Of a DNA stretch of 24,127 bases, positions 1-6,555 are shown piece by piece. Source of the stretch: CBFGWV01 sp965652545 (GTDB taxonomy: Bacteria; Pseudomonadota; Gammaproteobacteria; Competibacterales; Competibacteraceae); the NCBI GenBank assembly GCA_965652545.1, contig CBFGWV010000040.1, positions 1 through 24,127 on the forward strand. Reading direction: 5' to 3'. The notes below the pieces were generated by a model that saw nothing but the letters and a program-made list of their open reading frames with translations, was not told the origin of the DNA and ran no database searches. Position 1 is the first letter of the stretch, and each line of letters opens with the position of its first letter. Position numbers and translations under genes: made by a program.

Positions 1-18
1 GGCCGCCTGAAGGCGGCC
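1..18. repeat. Perfect GC-rich hairpin downstream of rpsR
   Basis: A 7-bp inverted repeat (GGCCGCC / GGCGGCC) flanks a 4-base loop at the window edge, 52 bases beyond the rpsR stop. It could be a terminator or an intercistronic hairpin before rplI, the usual next gene. The window ends before any T-run could be seen, so its role is undecided. Confidence 0.5.
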
Positions 19-70
19 GCGTTGGGCGGTGCGGGCGAGCCAGAGCATGGGTGGTCGTCAGCCTTGCCGA

Positions 71-295
71 TCAGTGACGGTCGGTGTACGGCAACAAAGC
101 CAGGAAGCGGGCGCGCTTGACGGCCACGGCCAGCTGGCGCTGGTACTTCGCCTTGGTCCCGGTGATGCGGCTGGGCACGATCTTACCGGTCTCGGTGACG
201 TAGCCCTTCAAGGTGTTGATGTCCTTGTAATCGATTTCCTTCACGCCTTCGGCGGTGAAGCGGCAATACTTTCTGCGACGGAAGAATCGCGACAT
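71..295 (-). CDS. rpsR: 30S ribosomal protein S18
   Basis: S18 of the small ribosomal subunit binds 16S rRNA on the platform as a heterodimer with S6. The 74-residue product has the normal length. It has the family's basic N-terminus (MSRFFRRRKYCRF) and the core block KIVPSRITGTKAKYQRQL, and ends LLPYTDRH. The ATG is preceded by GAGG eight bases upstream. It is the last complete gene of the rpsF-priB-rpsR cluster and begins 14 bases after priB; rplI would normally follow but lies outside the window. Nothing is unusual. Confidence 0.98.
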   Translation of the reverse strand: MSRFFRRRKYCRFTAEGVKEIDYKDINTLKGYVTETGKIVPSRITGTKAKYQRQLAVAVKRARFLALLPYTDRH

Positions 296-309
296 GGTTT
301 TATCCTCTG

Positions 310-645
310 TTATTCGTTGAACTCAATGCGTTCGATGCGTTCTGCGTGAACCACCAACCGGTCCCGCCCTTGCCGATAATCGGCCCAGGACAGAAACCCG
401 CGAACCCCGAGCCAATCGCCGACGTCCACGCCGGTCAATGCATCGGCCAGCGCCGACCCGGCGGCGACCACATCGACCCGGCAGCGCACGTCGCGGTCAT
501 TGCCGGCTTCGTGCTGGGTCGACCGGTGGTCGATGCGAAGACGATTGACGGGTATGCCCGCCGGGCTTATACGAACCGGCGCCCGGGCGATGAGTTGCCC
601 GGCAATGGCGACCCGGTTGATCCCGGTGGCGGCCTGTCCGCTCAA
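310..645 (-). CDS. priB: Primosomal replication protein N (PriB)
   Basis: PriB is an OB-fold single-stranded-DNA-binding protein that joins PriA and DnaT to restart stalled replication forks. The 111-residue product matches the family along its length: an NRVAIAGQL first strand, the RAPVRISPAGIP block, HRSTQHEAG, and a C-terminal VVHAERIERIEF that aligns with the E. coli end. No ATG or GTG precedes the first OB strand, so the best start is the TTG at 643-645. That TTG overlaps the rpsF stop as TTGA, which suggests translational coupling. Its position between rpsF and rpsR is the standard one. PriB is largely confined to beta- and gammaproteobacteria, which supports the host assignment. Confidence 0.93.
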   Translation of the reverse strand: MSGQAATGINRVAIAGQLIARAPVRISPAGIPVNRLRIDHRSTQHEAGNDRDVRCRVDVVAAGSALADALTGVDVGDWLGVRGFLSWADYRQGRDRLVVHAERIERIEFNE

Positions 646-1010
646 TCGTCGAGGCGATCGTCAAGGTCGCGATCACGCCCTTCTTTCTCTTCGCGGGGCT
701 TGATCAGCGGTGATGGCTCGGTGACCGCCTCGTCACGGGCGATGACCAGGTTGCGCAGGACGGCATCGTTGAAGCGGAACGCAGCATTGAGCTCATCGAG
801 CACCGCCTGGGTGCATTCGATGTTCATGAGCACGTAGTGCGCTTTGTGCATTTTGGAGATGGGGAAGGCCAGTTGGCGACGGCCCCAGTCTTCCAGGCGA
901 TGAATCTGACCGCCGTCTTCTTCGATCATGGCGCGGTAGCGCTCGACCATGGCGGGCACTTGCTCACTCTGGTCCGGATGGACCAGGAACACGACTTCGT
1001 AATGACGCAT
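642..1010 (-). CDS. rpsF: 30S ribosomal protein S6
   Basis: S6 binds S18 and the 16S rRNA platform. The 122-residue product begins MRHYEVVFLVHPDQSEQV and carries the conserved GRRQLAFPI segment and KAHYVLMNIE. It ends in a charged tail (EEKEGRDRDLDDRLDD), as in enteric S6, where RimK adds glutamates. I chose the ATG at 1008-1010 because AGGAG lies six bases upstream; a GTG two codons earlier (1016) would fall inside that ribosome-binding site. It heads rpsF-priB-rpsR, has its own candidate promoter (1138-1166) and a leader of about 120 nt with two stem-loops. The stop overlaps the priB start. Confidence 0.97.
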   Translation of the reverse strand: MRHYEVVFLVHPDQSEQVPAMVERYRAMIEEDGGQIHRLEDWGRRQLAFPISKMHKAHYVLMNIECTQAVLDELNAAFRFNDAVLRNLVIARDEAVTEPSPLIKPREEKEGRDRDLDDRLDD

Positions 1011-1045
1011 TGTCACTCCTTACGGATTGAAAGCAGCCTCCCGTA

Positions 1046-1125
1046 ACCGGCCTGGAGAACTCGAGAGCCAGGCAAACCGGTCCAGTGAGGCAAGGAGTCA
1101 CCGACAGACGCAGAATACTCCTGCC
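1046..1125 (-). promoter_or_regulatory. Structured rpsF leader, candidate S6:S18 autoregulatory element
   Basis: Two stem-loops lie between the candidate promoter and the rpsF ribosome-binding site. The upstream one pairs 1117-1125 with 1089-1098: 9 bp with one bulged base. The downstream one pairs 1077-1081 with 1046-1050 and 1068-1072 with 1051-1055, with a 4-base bulge (1073-1076) on one side and a 12-base loop. Stem-bulge-stem structures bound by the S6:S18 complex are known in rpsF leaders of many bacteria. I see the architecture here but did not recognise the exact CCG bulge signature, so the regulatory role is inference. Confidence 0.4.
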
Positions 1126-1137
1126 GGCGAACGCGCA

Positions 1138-1166
1138 AGGATAGTGGCGAATCAGGCGCTTAGCAA
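1138..1166 (-). promoter_or_regulatory. Candidate sigma-70 promoter for rpsF-priB-rpsR
   Basis: On the minus strand, a -35 element TTGCTA (1166-1161) and a -10 element TATCCT (1143-1138) are 17 bases apart. Each matches four of six consensus bases. It lies just beyond the stop of the upstream hypothetical gene and would give a leader of about 120 nt. Read-through from rnr-rlmB is also possible. Confidence 0.45.
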
Positions 1167-1178
1167 GCGAAGCGCGGA

Positions 1179-1946
1179 TCACATCGTCTTGACGATGGCT
1201 TCCCAATCCACCTCGGTGAGCGTGCATTCCACCAGGGTACGCTCCTCGACGTTGAAGTGGTTGCGCTCCTTGGCCGCGATCTGCTCGTAGTAGCGTTGCA
1301 AGGTGGTAGCCAGGTTGGGGATGCTCCAACCCGCCTCGGCATAGCGCTTCAGGTGCTGCACATAGGGCTTGTTGTAGGTCCGCAGGTGCCCGAGCAAGGC
1401 CCAGCTTGCACCGTCCATCGTACTGTCTACCCGGGCCTTGGGCTTGCGCGCCCGGACTTGCTCTTCTTCCCACCACCGCAGGATGACGCCGTGGACGCTG
1501 GTCAGGTTCATGGCATGCTCGACCTCATCGACGGAAATGGGCTCGGCCGGCCCGATCGGAGTGGTTTCCACCGGTTCGGGTATCACCTCCTCCGCAACCG
1601 TCTCGGCCATCCGCCGTATGCTGGCATGAGAGCGCGCCATCGGGACATCCGACATCAGCTCAGGGGATGCATCGTAGGTGATGTGGATGTGATAGACGGC
1701 GGCCAGTTTACTGGCCCGCTCGGTTGGAATCTCCAACGACCCGTCACGCACGCCGTTGATCAAGGCCATGGCCCAGGTATGACGGATGACATCGAGCTGC
1801 TTGAAATCGGACAGCCGGATCAGCGGCAGGTCGGGATAGCACGCCCCGACATACAGGTTGGCCATCGCCGGACCGCTGGGGTCGTTGCGCCCGTCCCCGT
1901 TACACCAGCGATAGACCATTTCCTCGGTCCGTTTCAGGTTGATCAT
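1179..1946 (-). CDS. Hypothetical protein, 255 aa, in the rnr-rlmB operon
   Basis: I do not recognise this protein. It looks soluble: no signal peptide and no membrane segment. Residues 1-115 are mixed (WCNGDGRNDPSGPAMANLY, a tryptophan-containing helix near residue 58, HIHITYD). Residues about 117-138 are rich in Pro and Glu (EEVIPEPVETTPIGPAEPIS), like an interdomain linker. Residues 139-255 look helical, with RWWEEEQVRARKPKAR and a final EVDWEAIVKTM. The ATG has AAGGA eight bases upstream, overlapping the rlmB stop nine bases away, so it is translated from the rnr-rlmB transcript and precedes the rpsF promoter. The reading frame is clearly real (768 bases, good ribosome-binding site, tight spacing). 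A role linked to rRNA or ribosomes is only a guess from position. Confidence 0.85.
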   Translation of the reverse strand: MINLKRTEEMVYRWCNGDGRNDPSGPAMANLYVGACYPDLPLIRLSDFKQLDVIRHTWAMALINGVRDGSLEIPTERASKLAAVYHIHITYDASPELMSDVPMARSHASIRRMAETVAEEVIPEPVETTPIGPAEPISVDEVEHAMNLTSVHGVILRWWEEEQVRARKPKARVDSTMDGASWALLGHLRTYNKPYVQHLKRYAEAGWSIPNLATTLQRYYEQIAAKERNHFNVEERTLVECTLTEVDWEAIVKTM

Positions 1947-1955
1947 GGCAATTCC

Positions 1956-2717
1956 TTACCCCCGCCCCTGAGTCCGCCGTTGCCGCAGCGCCTCGAACAA
2001 GCAAATGCCTGTGGCGACCGAGACATTCAGGCTCTCCACCGAGCCTAGCATGGGGATGGCGGCCAGATAGTCGCAACGCTCCCGCGTCAACCGGCGCATG
2101 CCTTTTTCCTCCGCCCCCATGACCAACACTATAGGCCCGCGCAGGTCATGTTCGTAGATCGATAGCGGGGCTTCGCCGGCAAGGCCTACCAGCCAGAGGC
2201 CGGCGTCCTTCAGCGTATCCAGTGTCCGGGCAAGGTTGGGGACGCGGTAGAACGGCACATGCTCGGCGCCGCCGCAGGCGACTTTGCGCACCGTGGCCGT
2301 CAACCCCACCGCACCGTCGGCCGGCACGACCACCGCGCAGACACCCGCCGCGTCGGCGCTGCGCAGGCAGGCGCCCAGGTTGTGCGGGTCCTGCACGCCG
2401 TCGAGGACCAGCACCAGCGCATCGCGGCCGGCTTTTGCGACGACATCCAGCAAGTCCTCCGCGGGCGCCTCGGCAAGGGCCGCCACGGCTCGCTCCGCCA
2501 CCGCACCCTGGTGGCGGGCACCACCGGTGAGTTCGTCCAGGGCACTGCGTGGACGAACCTGGACCGTCACGTCCAGGTCTTCGGCCAGCCGTCGGATGCG
2601 ATCGATGCGCCCATCCCCGCGTCCGCTGGCCAGGATGACCCGCTCGATGCGCCCACCCTGGCCATCGAGCGCGGCGGTGACGGCGTGCAGCCCGTAGATC
2701 CAGCGGTCATCGGTCAC
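1956..2717 (-). CDS. rlmB: 23S rRNA (guanosine-2'-O-)-methyltransferase RlmB
   Basis: RlmB methylates the 2'-O of G2251 in the 23S rRNA peptidyl-transferase loop, using S-adenosylmethionine. The protein has the N-terminal RNA-binding substrate domain (WIYGLHAVTAAL) and then the three SPOUT knot motifs: LDGVQDPHNLGACLRSADAAGV, split here only by its conserved Asn and Arg; IVLVMGAEEKGM; and IPMLGSVESLNVSVATG. I prefer the GTG at 2715-2717, which gives MTDDRWIYG, close to the family N-terminus, with AAGGG ten bases upstream. A GTG at 2738 would add seven residues. The start overlaps the 3' end of rnr by 11 bases, so the two are coupled, as in the E. coli rnr-rlmB order. Confidence 0.95.
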   Translation of the reverse strand: MTDDRWIYGLHAVTAALDGQGGRIERVILASGRGDGRIDRIRRLAEDLDVTVQVRPRSALDELTGGARHQGAVAERAVAALAEAPAEDLLDVVAKAGRDALVLVLDGVQDPHNLGACLRSADAAGVCAVVVPADGAVGLTATVRKVACGGAEHVPFYRVPNLARTLDTLKDAGLWLVGLAGEAPLSIYEHDLRGPIVLVMGAEEKGMRRLTRERCDYLAAIPMLGSVESLNVSVATGICLFEALRQRRTQGRG

Positions 2718-4932
2718 GGCGTTTTCGCCCTTTGCCACTGCTGTCGGCCTCGATGAGTTCGAAATCGATCTTGCGCGAATCCAGATCGACGCGCATTACA
2801 CGCACCTGCAAACGGTCGCCCAAACGGTATACCCGGCCACCACGCTCGCCTTGCAGGCGATGCCCGGCCGGATCGAAATGATAGTAGTCGTTGGGCAACG
2901 CGGTGATATGCACCAGGCCTTCGACAAACACCTCATCCAGTTGCACGAACAGCCCGAACGACGTCACGGCGGAGACCGTGCCGGGATAGACCTCGCCGAC
3001 CTTGTCCATCATGAACTCGCACTTGAGCCACTCGACGGCATCGCGCGTGGCCTCATCGGCACGGCGCTCGGTCATGGAACACTGATCCCCAAGGCGCTGC
3101 AGATCACCGGCTGTGTAGTCGAAGCCGCGTGCCTTGCCACCGTTGACGGCGTGGCGAAGGGCCCGGTGCACCTGCAGGTCCGGATAGCGACGGATCGGCG
3201 AGGTGTAATGGGCATACGCCTCCAGGGCCAGGCCGAAGTGCCCCTCGTTCTCCGGGCTGTAGACCGCCTGCGCCAGCGAACGCAGCATTACGGTCTGGAT
3301 AAGGTGAAAATCCGGCCGCTCACGGGCGCGCTCCAACGTGGCGGCATAGTCCAGCGCATCGGGAGTATCACCGCCCCCCAGGCCCAGGCCCAGCTCGCCC
3401 AGAAAGATGCGCAGGTTCTCCAGGCGCTCCTGCGTCGGCCCCGGGTGCACCCGGTACAGCGCCGGTATGCGTTTGTTGCTCAGGAACGTTGCCGCCGCAA
3501 CGTTGGCCGCGATCATGCATTCCTCGATAAGCCGGTGCGCATCGTTGCGGCTGGAGGGGACGATACGCTCGATCTTGCGATCCGCACCGTACTCGATGAC
3601 CGTTTCGGCCGTGTCGAAATCCAGCGCACCGCGCATGCCGCGCGCTTTGGTCAACACCTGGAACACACCGTAGAGGTTGTGCAGGTGGGGCAGGATCTCC
3701 GCGTACTGCGCGCACAGCGAGGGTTCGCCATCGACCAGCATCGCGGCGACAGCGTCGTAAGTGAGCCGGGCGTGCGAACGCATGACGGCGTCGAAGAAGC
3801 GCGAGCGCACGATGTGCCCGCCGTCATTGATGGTCATTTCGCAAACCATGCACAAGCGGTCGACATCGGGGTTGAGCGAGCACAGGCCGTTGGACAAGGC
3901 CTCTGGCAGCATCGGCACCACCCGGTCGGGGAAGTACACCGAGTTGCCGCGACGCTGGGCCTCCAGATCCAGGGCGGAGCCGGGGCGCACGTACCAGCTC
4001 ACATCGGCGATGGCCACCAGTACCCGCCAATGGCGTCCACGTCGCTCGCAGAACACCGCATCGTCGAAATCGCGCGCGGTGATGCCATCGATAGTGACCA
4101 GGGGTGTATCGCGCAGGTCTTCCCGCCCCTCGTATGCCGCCTCCGGCACCGTCTCGCCGAAGGCTGCCGCTTCCTCCAGGGCCGCCTCGGGCCACTCGGT
4201 AGGAATCTCGTACTTGACGATGGCGATCTCCACCTCCATGCCCGGGGCCATGTGATCGCCCAACACCTCGATCACCCGCCCCATCGGCGGCTGGCGTTTG
4301 TCAGGCTGCTGGATGATCTCGGCCACCACGATCTGGCCGTTGCTAGCCTCCAGGCGGCCATCCGGGGGGACGAGGATCTCATGCGCGATGCGGCGATTGT
4401 CCGGCTCGATGAAGGTGACGCCTTTGGATTCGACGAAGCGACCGACCACCCGCAGCGTATTGCGCTCGAGCACCTCGACCAGGCCGCCTTCGCGTCGACC
4501 ACGGTGATCCACGCCCGATACCCGGGCAACGATACGATCGCCGTGCATCAGCGAGCGCATTTCGCGGGCAGAGAGGAACAGGTCCGGACTGCTGTCCTCG
4601 GGCACCAGAAAGCCGAAGCCTTCCGGGTGCCCGATCACCCGCCCACGCACCAGGTCCATGCGGCTGGCCACGCCGTAGCCGTTCTTGCGGTTGAGGATGA
4701 CCTCACCGTCGCGCACCATGGCCTTGAGGCGGCGGCGCACGGCCTCGCACAACCACTCGTCATCCAGTTCCAGCTCCGCACACACCGCGTCCCAACTCAT
4801 CGGGGCATCGTGCTTGGCCAGAAAGTCATACAGAAAGGGGCGGCTGGGAGCGGCCCGGCCGTATTTCGCCTCTTCCGCGGCAAAGTTGGGGTCGAGTTTT
4901 TGCCAGGCCGGCTGGGGTTTCCGTCGTGTCAT
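2707..4932 (-). CDS. rnr: Ribonuclease R (3'-5' exoribonuclease)
   Basis: RNase R degrades structured RNA processively from the 3' end and takes part in rRNA quality control and tmRNA-linked decay. The 741-residue product has an N-terminal helix-turn-helix region (about 30-90), cold-shock-like domains (about 95-240), the RNB nuclease core and a C-terminal S1 domain (about 645-725). The metal-binding aspartates of TIDGITARDFDDAV are at about 282, 288, 290 and 291. The ATG at 4930-4932 has AAGGA eight bases upstream; an in-frame TTG one codon earlier is less likely. A small hairpin (4949-4962) sits just before the ribosome-binding site. The protein ends soon after S1 with only GKGRKRRDR, without the long lysine-rich tail of the 813-residue E. 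coli enzyme. Confidence 0.97.
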   Translation of the reverse strand: MTRRKPQPAWQKLDPNFAAEEAKYGRAAPSRPFLYDFLAKHDAPMSWDAVCAELELDDEWLCEAVRRRLKAMVRDGEVILNRKNGYGVASRMDLVRGRVIGHPEGFGFLVPEDSSPDLFLSAREMRSLMHGDRIVARVSGVDHRGRREGGLVEVLERNTLRVVGRFVESKGVTFIEPDNRRIAHEILVPPDGRLEASNGQIVVAEIIQQPDKRQPPMGRVIEVLGDHMAPGMEVEIAIVKYEIPTEWPEAALEEAAAFGETVPEAAYEGREDLRDTPLVTIDGITARDFDDAVFCERRGRHWRVLVAIADVSWYVRPGSALDLEAQRRGNSVYFPDRVVPMLPEALSNGLCSLNPDVDRLCMVCEMTINDGGHIVRSRFFDAVMRSHARLTYDAVAAMLVDGEPSLCAQYAEILPHLHNLYGVFQVLTKARGMRGALDFDTAETVIEYGADRKIERIVPSSRNDAHRLIEECMIAANVAAATFLSNKRIPALYRVHPGPTQERLENLRIFLGELGLGLGGGDTPDALDYAATLERARERPDFHLIQTVMLRSLAQAVYSPENEGHFGLALEAYAHYTSPIRRYPDLQVHRALRHAVNGGKARGFDYTAGDLQRLGDQCSMTERRADEATRDAVEWLKCEFMMDKVGEVYPGTVSAVTSFGLFVQLDEVFVEGLVHITALPNDYYHFDPAGHRLQGERGGRVYRLGDRLQVRVMRVDLDSRKIDFELIEADSSGKGRKRRDR

Positions 4933-4948
4933 CAATCACTTCCTTCAA

Positions 4949-4962
4949 GCCCGCTTTCGGGC
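4949..4962 (-). repeat. Small hairpin before the rnr ribosome-binding site
   Basis: GCCCG and CGGGC form a 5-bp stem around a 4-base loop, ending a few bases before the rnr AAGGA. It could affect ribosome access to rnr mRNA; no function is shown. Confidence 0.35.
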
Positions 4963-4987
4963 GTTCGATTTTCCTTACCGCACGGCG

Positions 4988-5016
4988 TTGACACCGTATC
5001 GGCAACTTCGTATAGT
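4988..5016 (+). promoter_or_regulatory. Strong sigma-70 promoter for tRNA-Leu
   Basis: A perfect -35 TTGACA (4988-4993) is followed, after exactly 17 bases, by TATAGT (5011-5016), five of six to consensus. The expected transcription start is near 5023, about 36 bases before the tRNA. The following GCGCGCC is a GC-rich discriminator of the type linked to stringent control of stable-RNA promoters. This is among the best promoter matches in the window. Confidence 0.88.
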
Positions 5017-5058
5017 GCGCGCCTGCCGTGACGGGGAGTTCCCTCAAGCGGCAGAAAA

Positions 5059-5144
5059 GCCGAGATGGCGGAATTGGTAGACGCGCTAGCTTCAGGTGTT
5101 AGTGGGGAATACCCGTGGAGGTTCGAGTCCTCTTCTCGGCACCA
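5059..5144 (+). tRNA. tRNA-Leu (anticodon CAG)
   Basis: The 86-base sequence folds as a class II tRNA. The 7-bp acceptor stem GCCGAGA pairs with TCTCGGC and an encoded CCA end follows. The D-arm contains GAATTGGTAGA. The anticodon arm is CTAGC / GTTAG (one G-U pair) around TTCAGGT, with CAG at 5093-5095. A long variable arm pairs GGG with CCC, and the T-loop is GTTCGAGTC. It reads CUG, the main leucine codon in GC-rich genomes. It is the only plus-strand gene between the rnr and purA units. Confidence 0.97.
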
Positions 5145-5158
5145 AACAAGTAACGAAG

Positions 5159-5180
5159 AAGCCCCGAAAGGGGCTTTTTT
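5159..5180 (+). terminator. Intrinsic terminator of tRNA-Leu
   Basis: GCCCC (5161-5165), a GAAA loop and GGGGC (5170-5174) are followed by six T residues (5175-5180); two upstream A residues can extend the stem. It starts 15 bases after the tRNA CCA end. On the opposite strand the same hairpin is preceded by six A and followed by TTCTTCGTT, so it may also stop purA transcripts. Confidence 0.93.
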
Positions 5181-5205
5181 GTTGCCCGCCCGAAAGCCGG
5201 CGAAG

Positions 5206-5231
5206 CGAAAGCGGCTGATCAGCCGCTTTCG
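5206..5231. repeat. 26-bp perfect palindrome beyond purA
   Basis: Positions 5206-5218 are the exact reverse complement of 5219-5231, with TGATCA at the centre and no spacer. It lies 18 bases beyond the purA stop, between the two converging units. It may act as a rho-independent hairpin for purA (no clear T-run), as an mRNA 3' stabiliser, or as a protein-binding palindrome. Confidence 0.7.
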
Positions 5232-5248
5232 TCGTAAGTGACCTCGCA

Positions 5249-6541
5249 TCAAGCAAATGGATCCCGCAGGACGATGGTCTCGTCCCGATCCGGACCGGTG
5301 GAGATCAAGTCGATGGGCGCATCGATCACCTCGGACAGGCGACTGAGGTAGGCCCGGGCATTGGCCGGCAGATCGTCATAACTGCGAATACCGACGGTCG
5401 ACTCGCTCCAGCCGGGCATTTCCTCATAGACCGCCTCGCACACCTCGTAGGCTTCCGCCCCCACCGGTGGCGCCGACAACACCTGTCCACCGCAACGGTA
5501 ACCGACACACAGGCGAATGCTGTCCAGGCCATCGAGCACATCCAGCTTGGTGACGCAGATTCCCGAGACACTGTTGTTGAGAATGGCCCGTCGCAACGCC
5601 ACCGCATCGAACCAGCCGCAGCGGCGCGGCCGCCCGGTGGTGGCGCCGAATTCATGGCCACGGCGCGCAAGGTGCTCTCCGGTCTCATCGAAGAGCTCGG
5701 TCGGAAACGGCCCCGAACCAACCCGGGTGGTGTAGGCCTTGGTGATACCCAGCACATAGTGCAGGTTGCGCGGCCCGACACCGGTACCCGTGGCCGCACC
5801 GCCCGCGGTCGTGTTGGACGAAGTCACGTAGGGGTAGGTGCCGTGGTCCACATCCAGCAAGGTGCCCTGGGCGCCCTCGAACAGAATGTTGTGGCCAGCG
5901 AGCGACAGCTGGTGAAGCCGCTCGGTGACATCGGCCACCATGGGCTTCAGCCGCTCCGCCAAGGCGAGCGTCGTATCGAGTATCTGCTGGAAATCCAGCG
6001 GCTCGGCCTTGAAATAGTGCTGGAGAACGAAGTTGTGGAAGTCCAGCACCTCGCCGAGCTTGGCGGCGAAGCGTTCGCGATGGAACACATCACCCAAACG
6101 CACCGCGCGGCGGGCGACTTTATCCTCGTAGGCAGGGCCGATACCGCGGCCGGTGGTACCGATGGCACGGGTACCGCGGGCCTTCTCGCGCGCCTGATCC
6201 AGGGCGACGTGATAAGGCAGAATCAACGGACATGCCTCGCTGATGAACAAGCGACCGTCGACCCCAACGCCGGTCTGCGCGAGGGTGTCGATTTCATGCA
6301 GCAACGCCTCGGGCGAGAGCACCACGCCATTGCCGATCAGACAGTCCACGTTGTCGCGCAGAATGCCTGATGGGATCAGGTGGAGCACCGTCTTCTTGCC
6401 GTCGATGACCAGCGTGTGGCCCGCGTTGTGCCCACCCTGAAAGCGCACCACCGCGGCGGTGCGATCGGTGAGCAGATCGACGATCTTGCCCTTGCCCTCG
6501 TCACCCCATTGGGTGCCGATGACCACTACGTTCTTACCCAT
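5249..6541 (-). CDS. purA: Adenylosuccinate synthetase
   Basis: PurA joins IMP and aspartate, using GTP, to form adenylosuccinate, the first committed step to AMP. The 430-residue product has the family length. Visible motifs are the GTP-binding loop GTQWGDEGKGK (residues 9-19, with catalytic Asp14), GGHNAGHT with catalytic His42, GTTGRGIGPAYEDK, EGAQGTLLDVDHGTYPYVTS, KLDVLDG and STGPDRDE near the C-terminus. I chose the ATG at 6539-6541, which has GGAG eight bases upstream and gives MGKNVVVIG; a GTG four codons earlier overlaps that site. It follows hisZ after 14 bases as the last gene of its operon. Confidence 0.98.
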   Translation of the reverse strand: MGKNVVVIGTQWGDEGKGKIVDLLTDRTAAVVRFQGGHNAGHTLVIDGKKTVLHLIPSGILRDNVDCLIGNGVVLSPEALLHEIDTLAQTGVGVDGRLFISEACPLILPYHVALDQAREKARGTRAIGTTGRGIGPAYEDKVARRAVRLGDVFHRERFAAKLGEVLDFHNFVLQHYFKAEPLDFQQILDTTLALAERLKPMVADVTERLHQLSLAGHNILFEGAQGTLLDVDHGTYPYVTSSNTTAGGAATGTGVGPRNLHYVLGITKAYTTRVGSGPFPTELFDETGEHLARRGHEFGATTGRPRRCGWFDAVALRRAILNNSVSGICVTKLDVLDGLDSIRLCVGYRCGGQVLSAPPVGAEAYEVCEAVYEEMPGWSESTVGIRSYDDLPANARAYLSRLSEVIDAPIDLISTGPDRDETIVLRDPFA

Positions 6542-6555
6542 GCCAGACTCCACCG

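Noticed and set aside
964..1476. 170-residue minus-strand frame crossing the rpsF leader
   Set aside because: It overlaps the 255-residue gene in another frame, as well as the leader and rpsF start. No supporting features were seen.
2851..5031. 726-residue open frame antisense to rnr
   Set aside because: It is the reverse-complement shadow of a clear RNase R gene. In GC-rich DNA such frames stay open by codon bias. No family features and no ribosome-binding site were seen.
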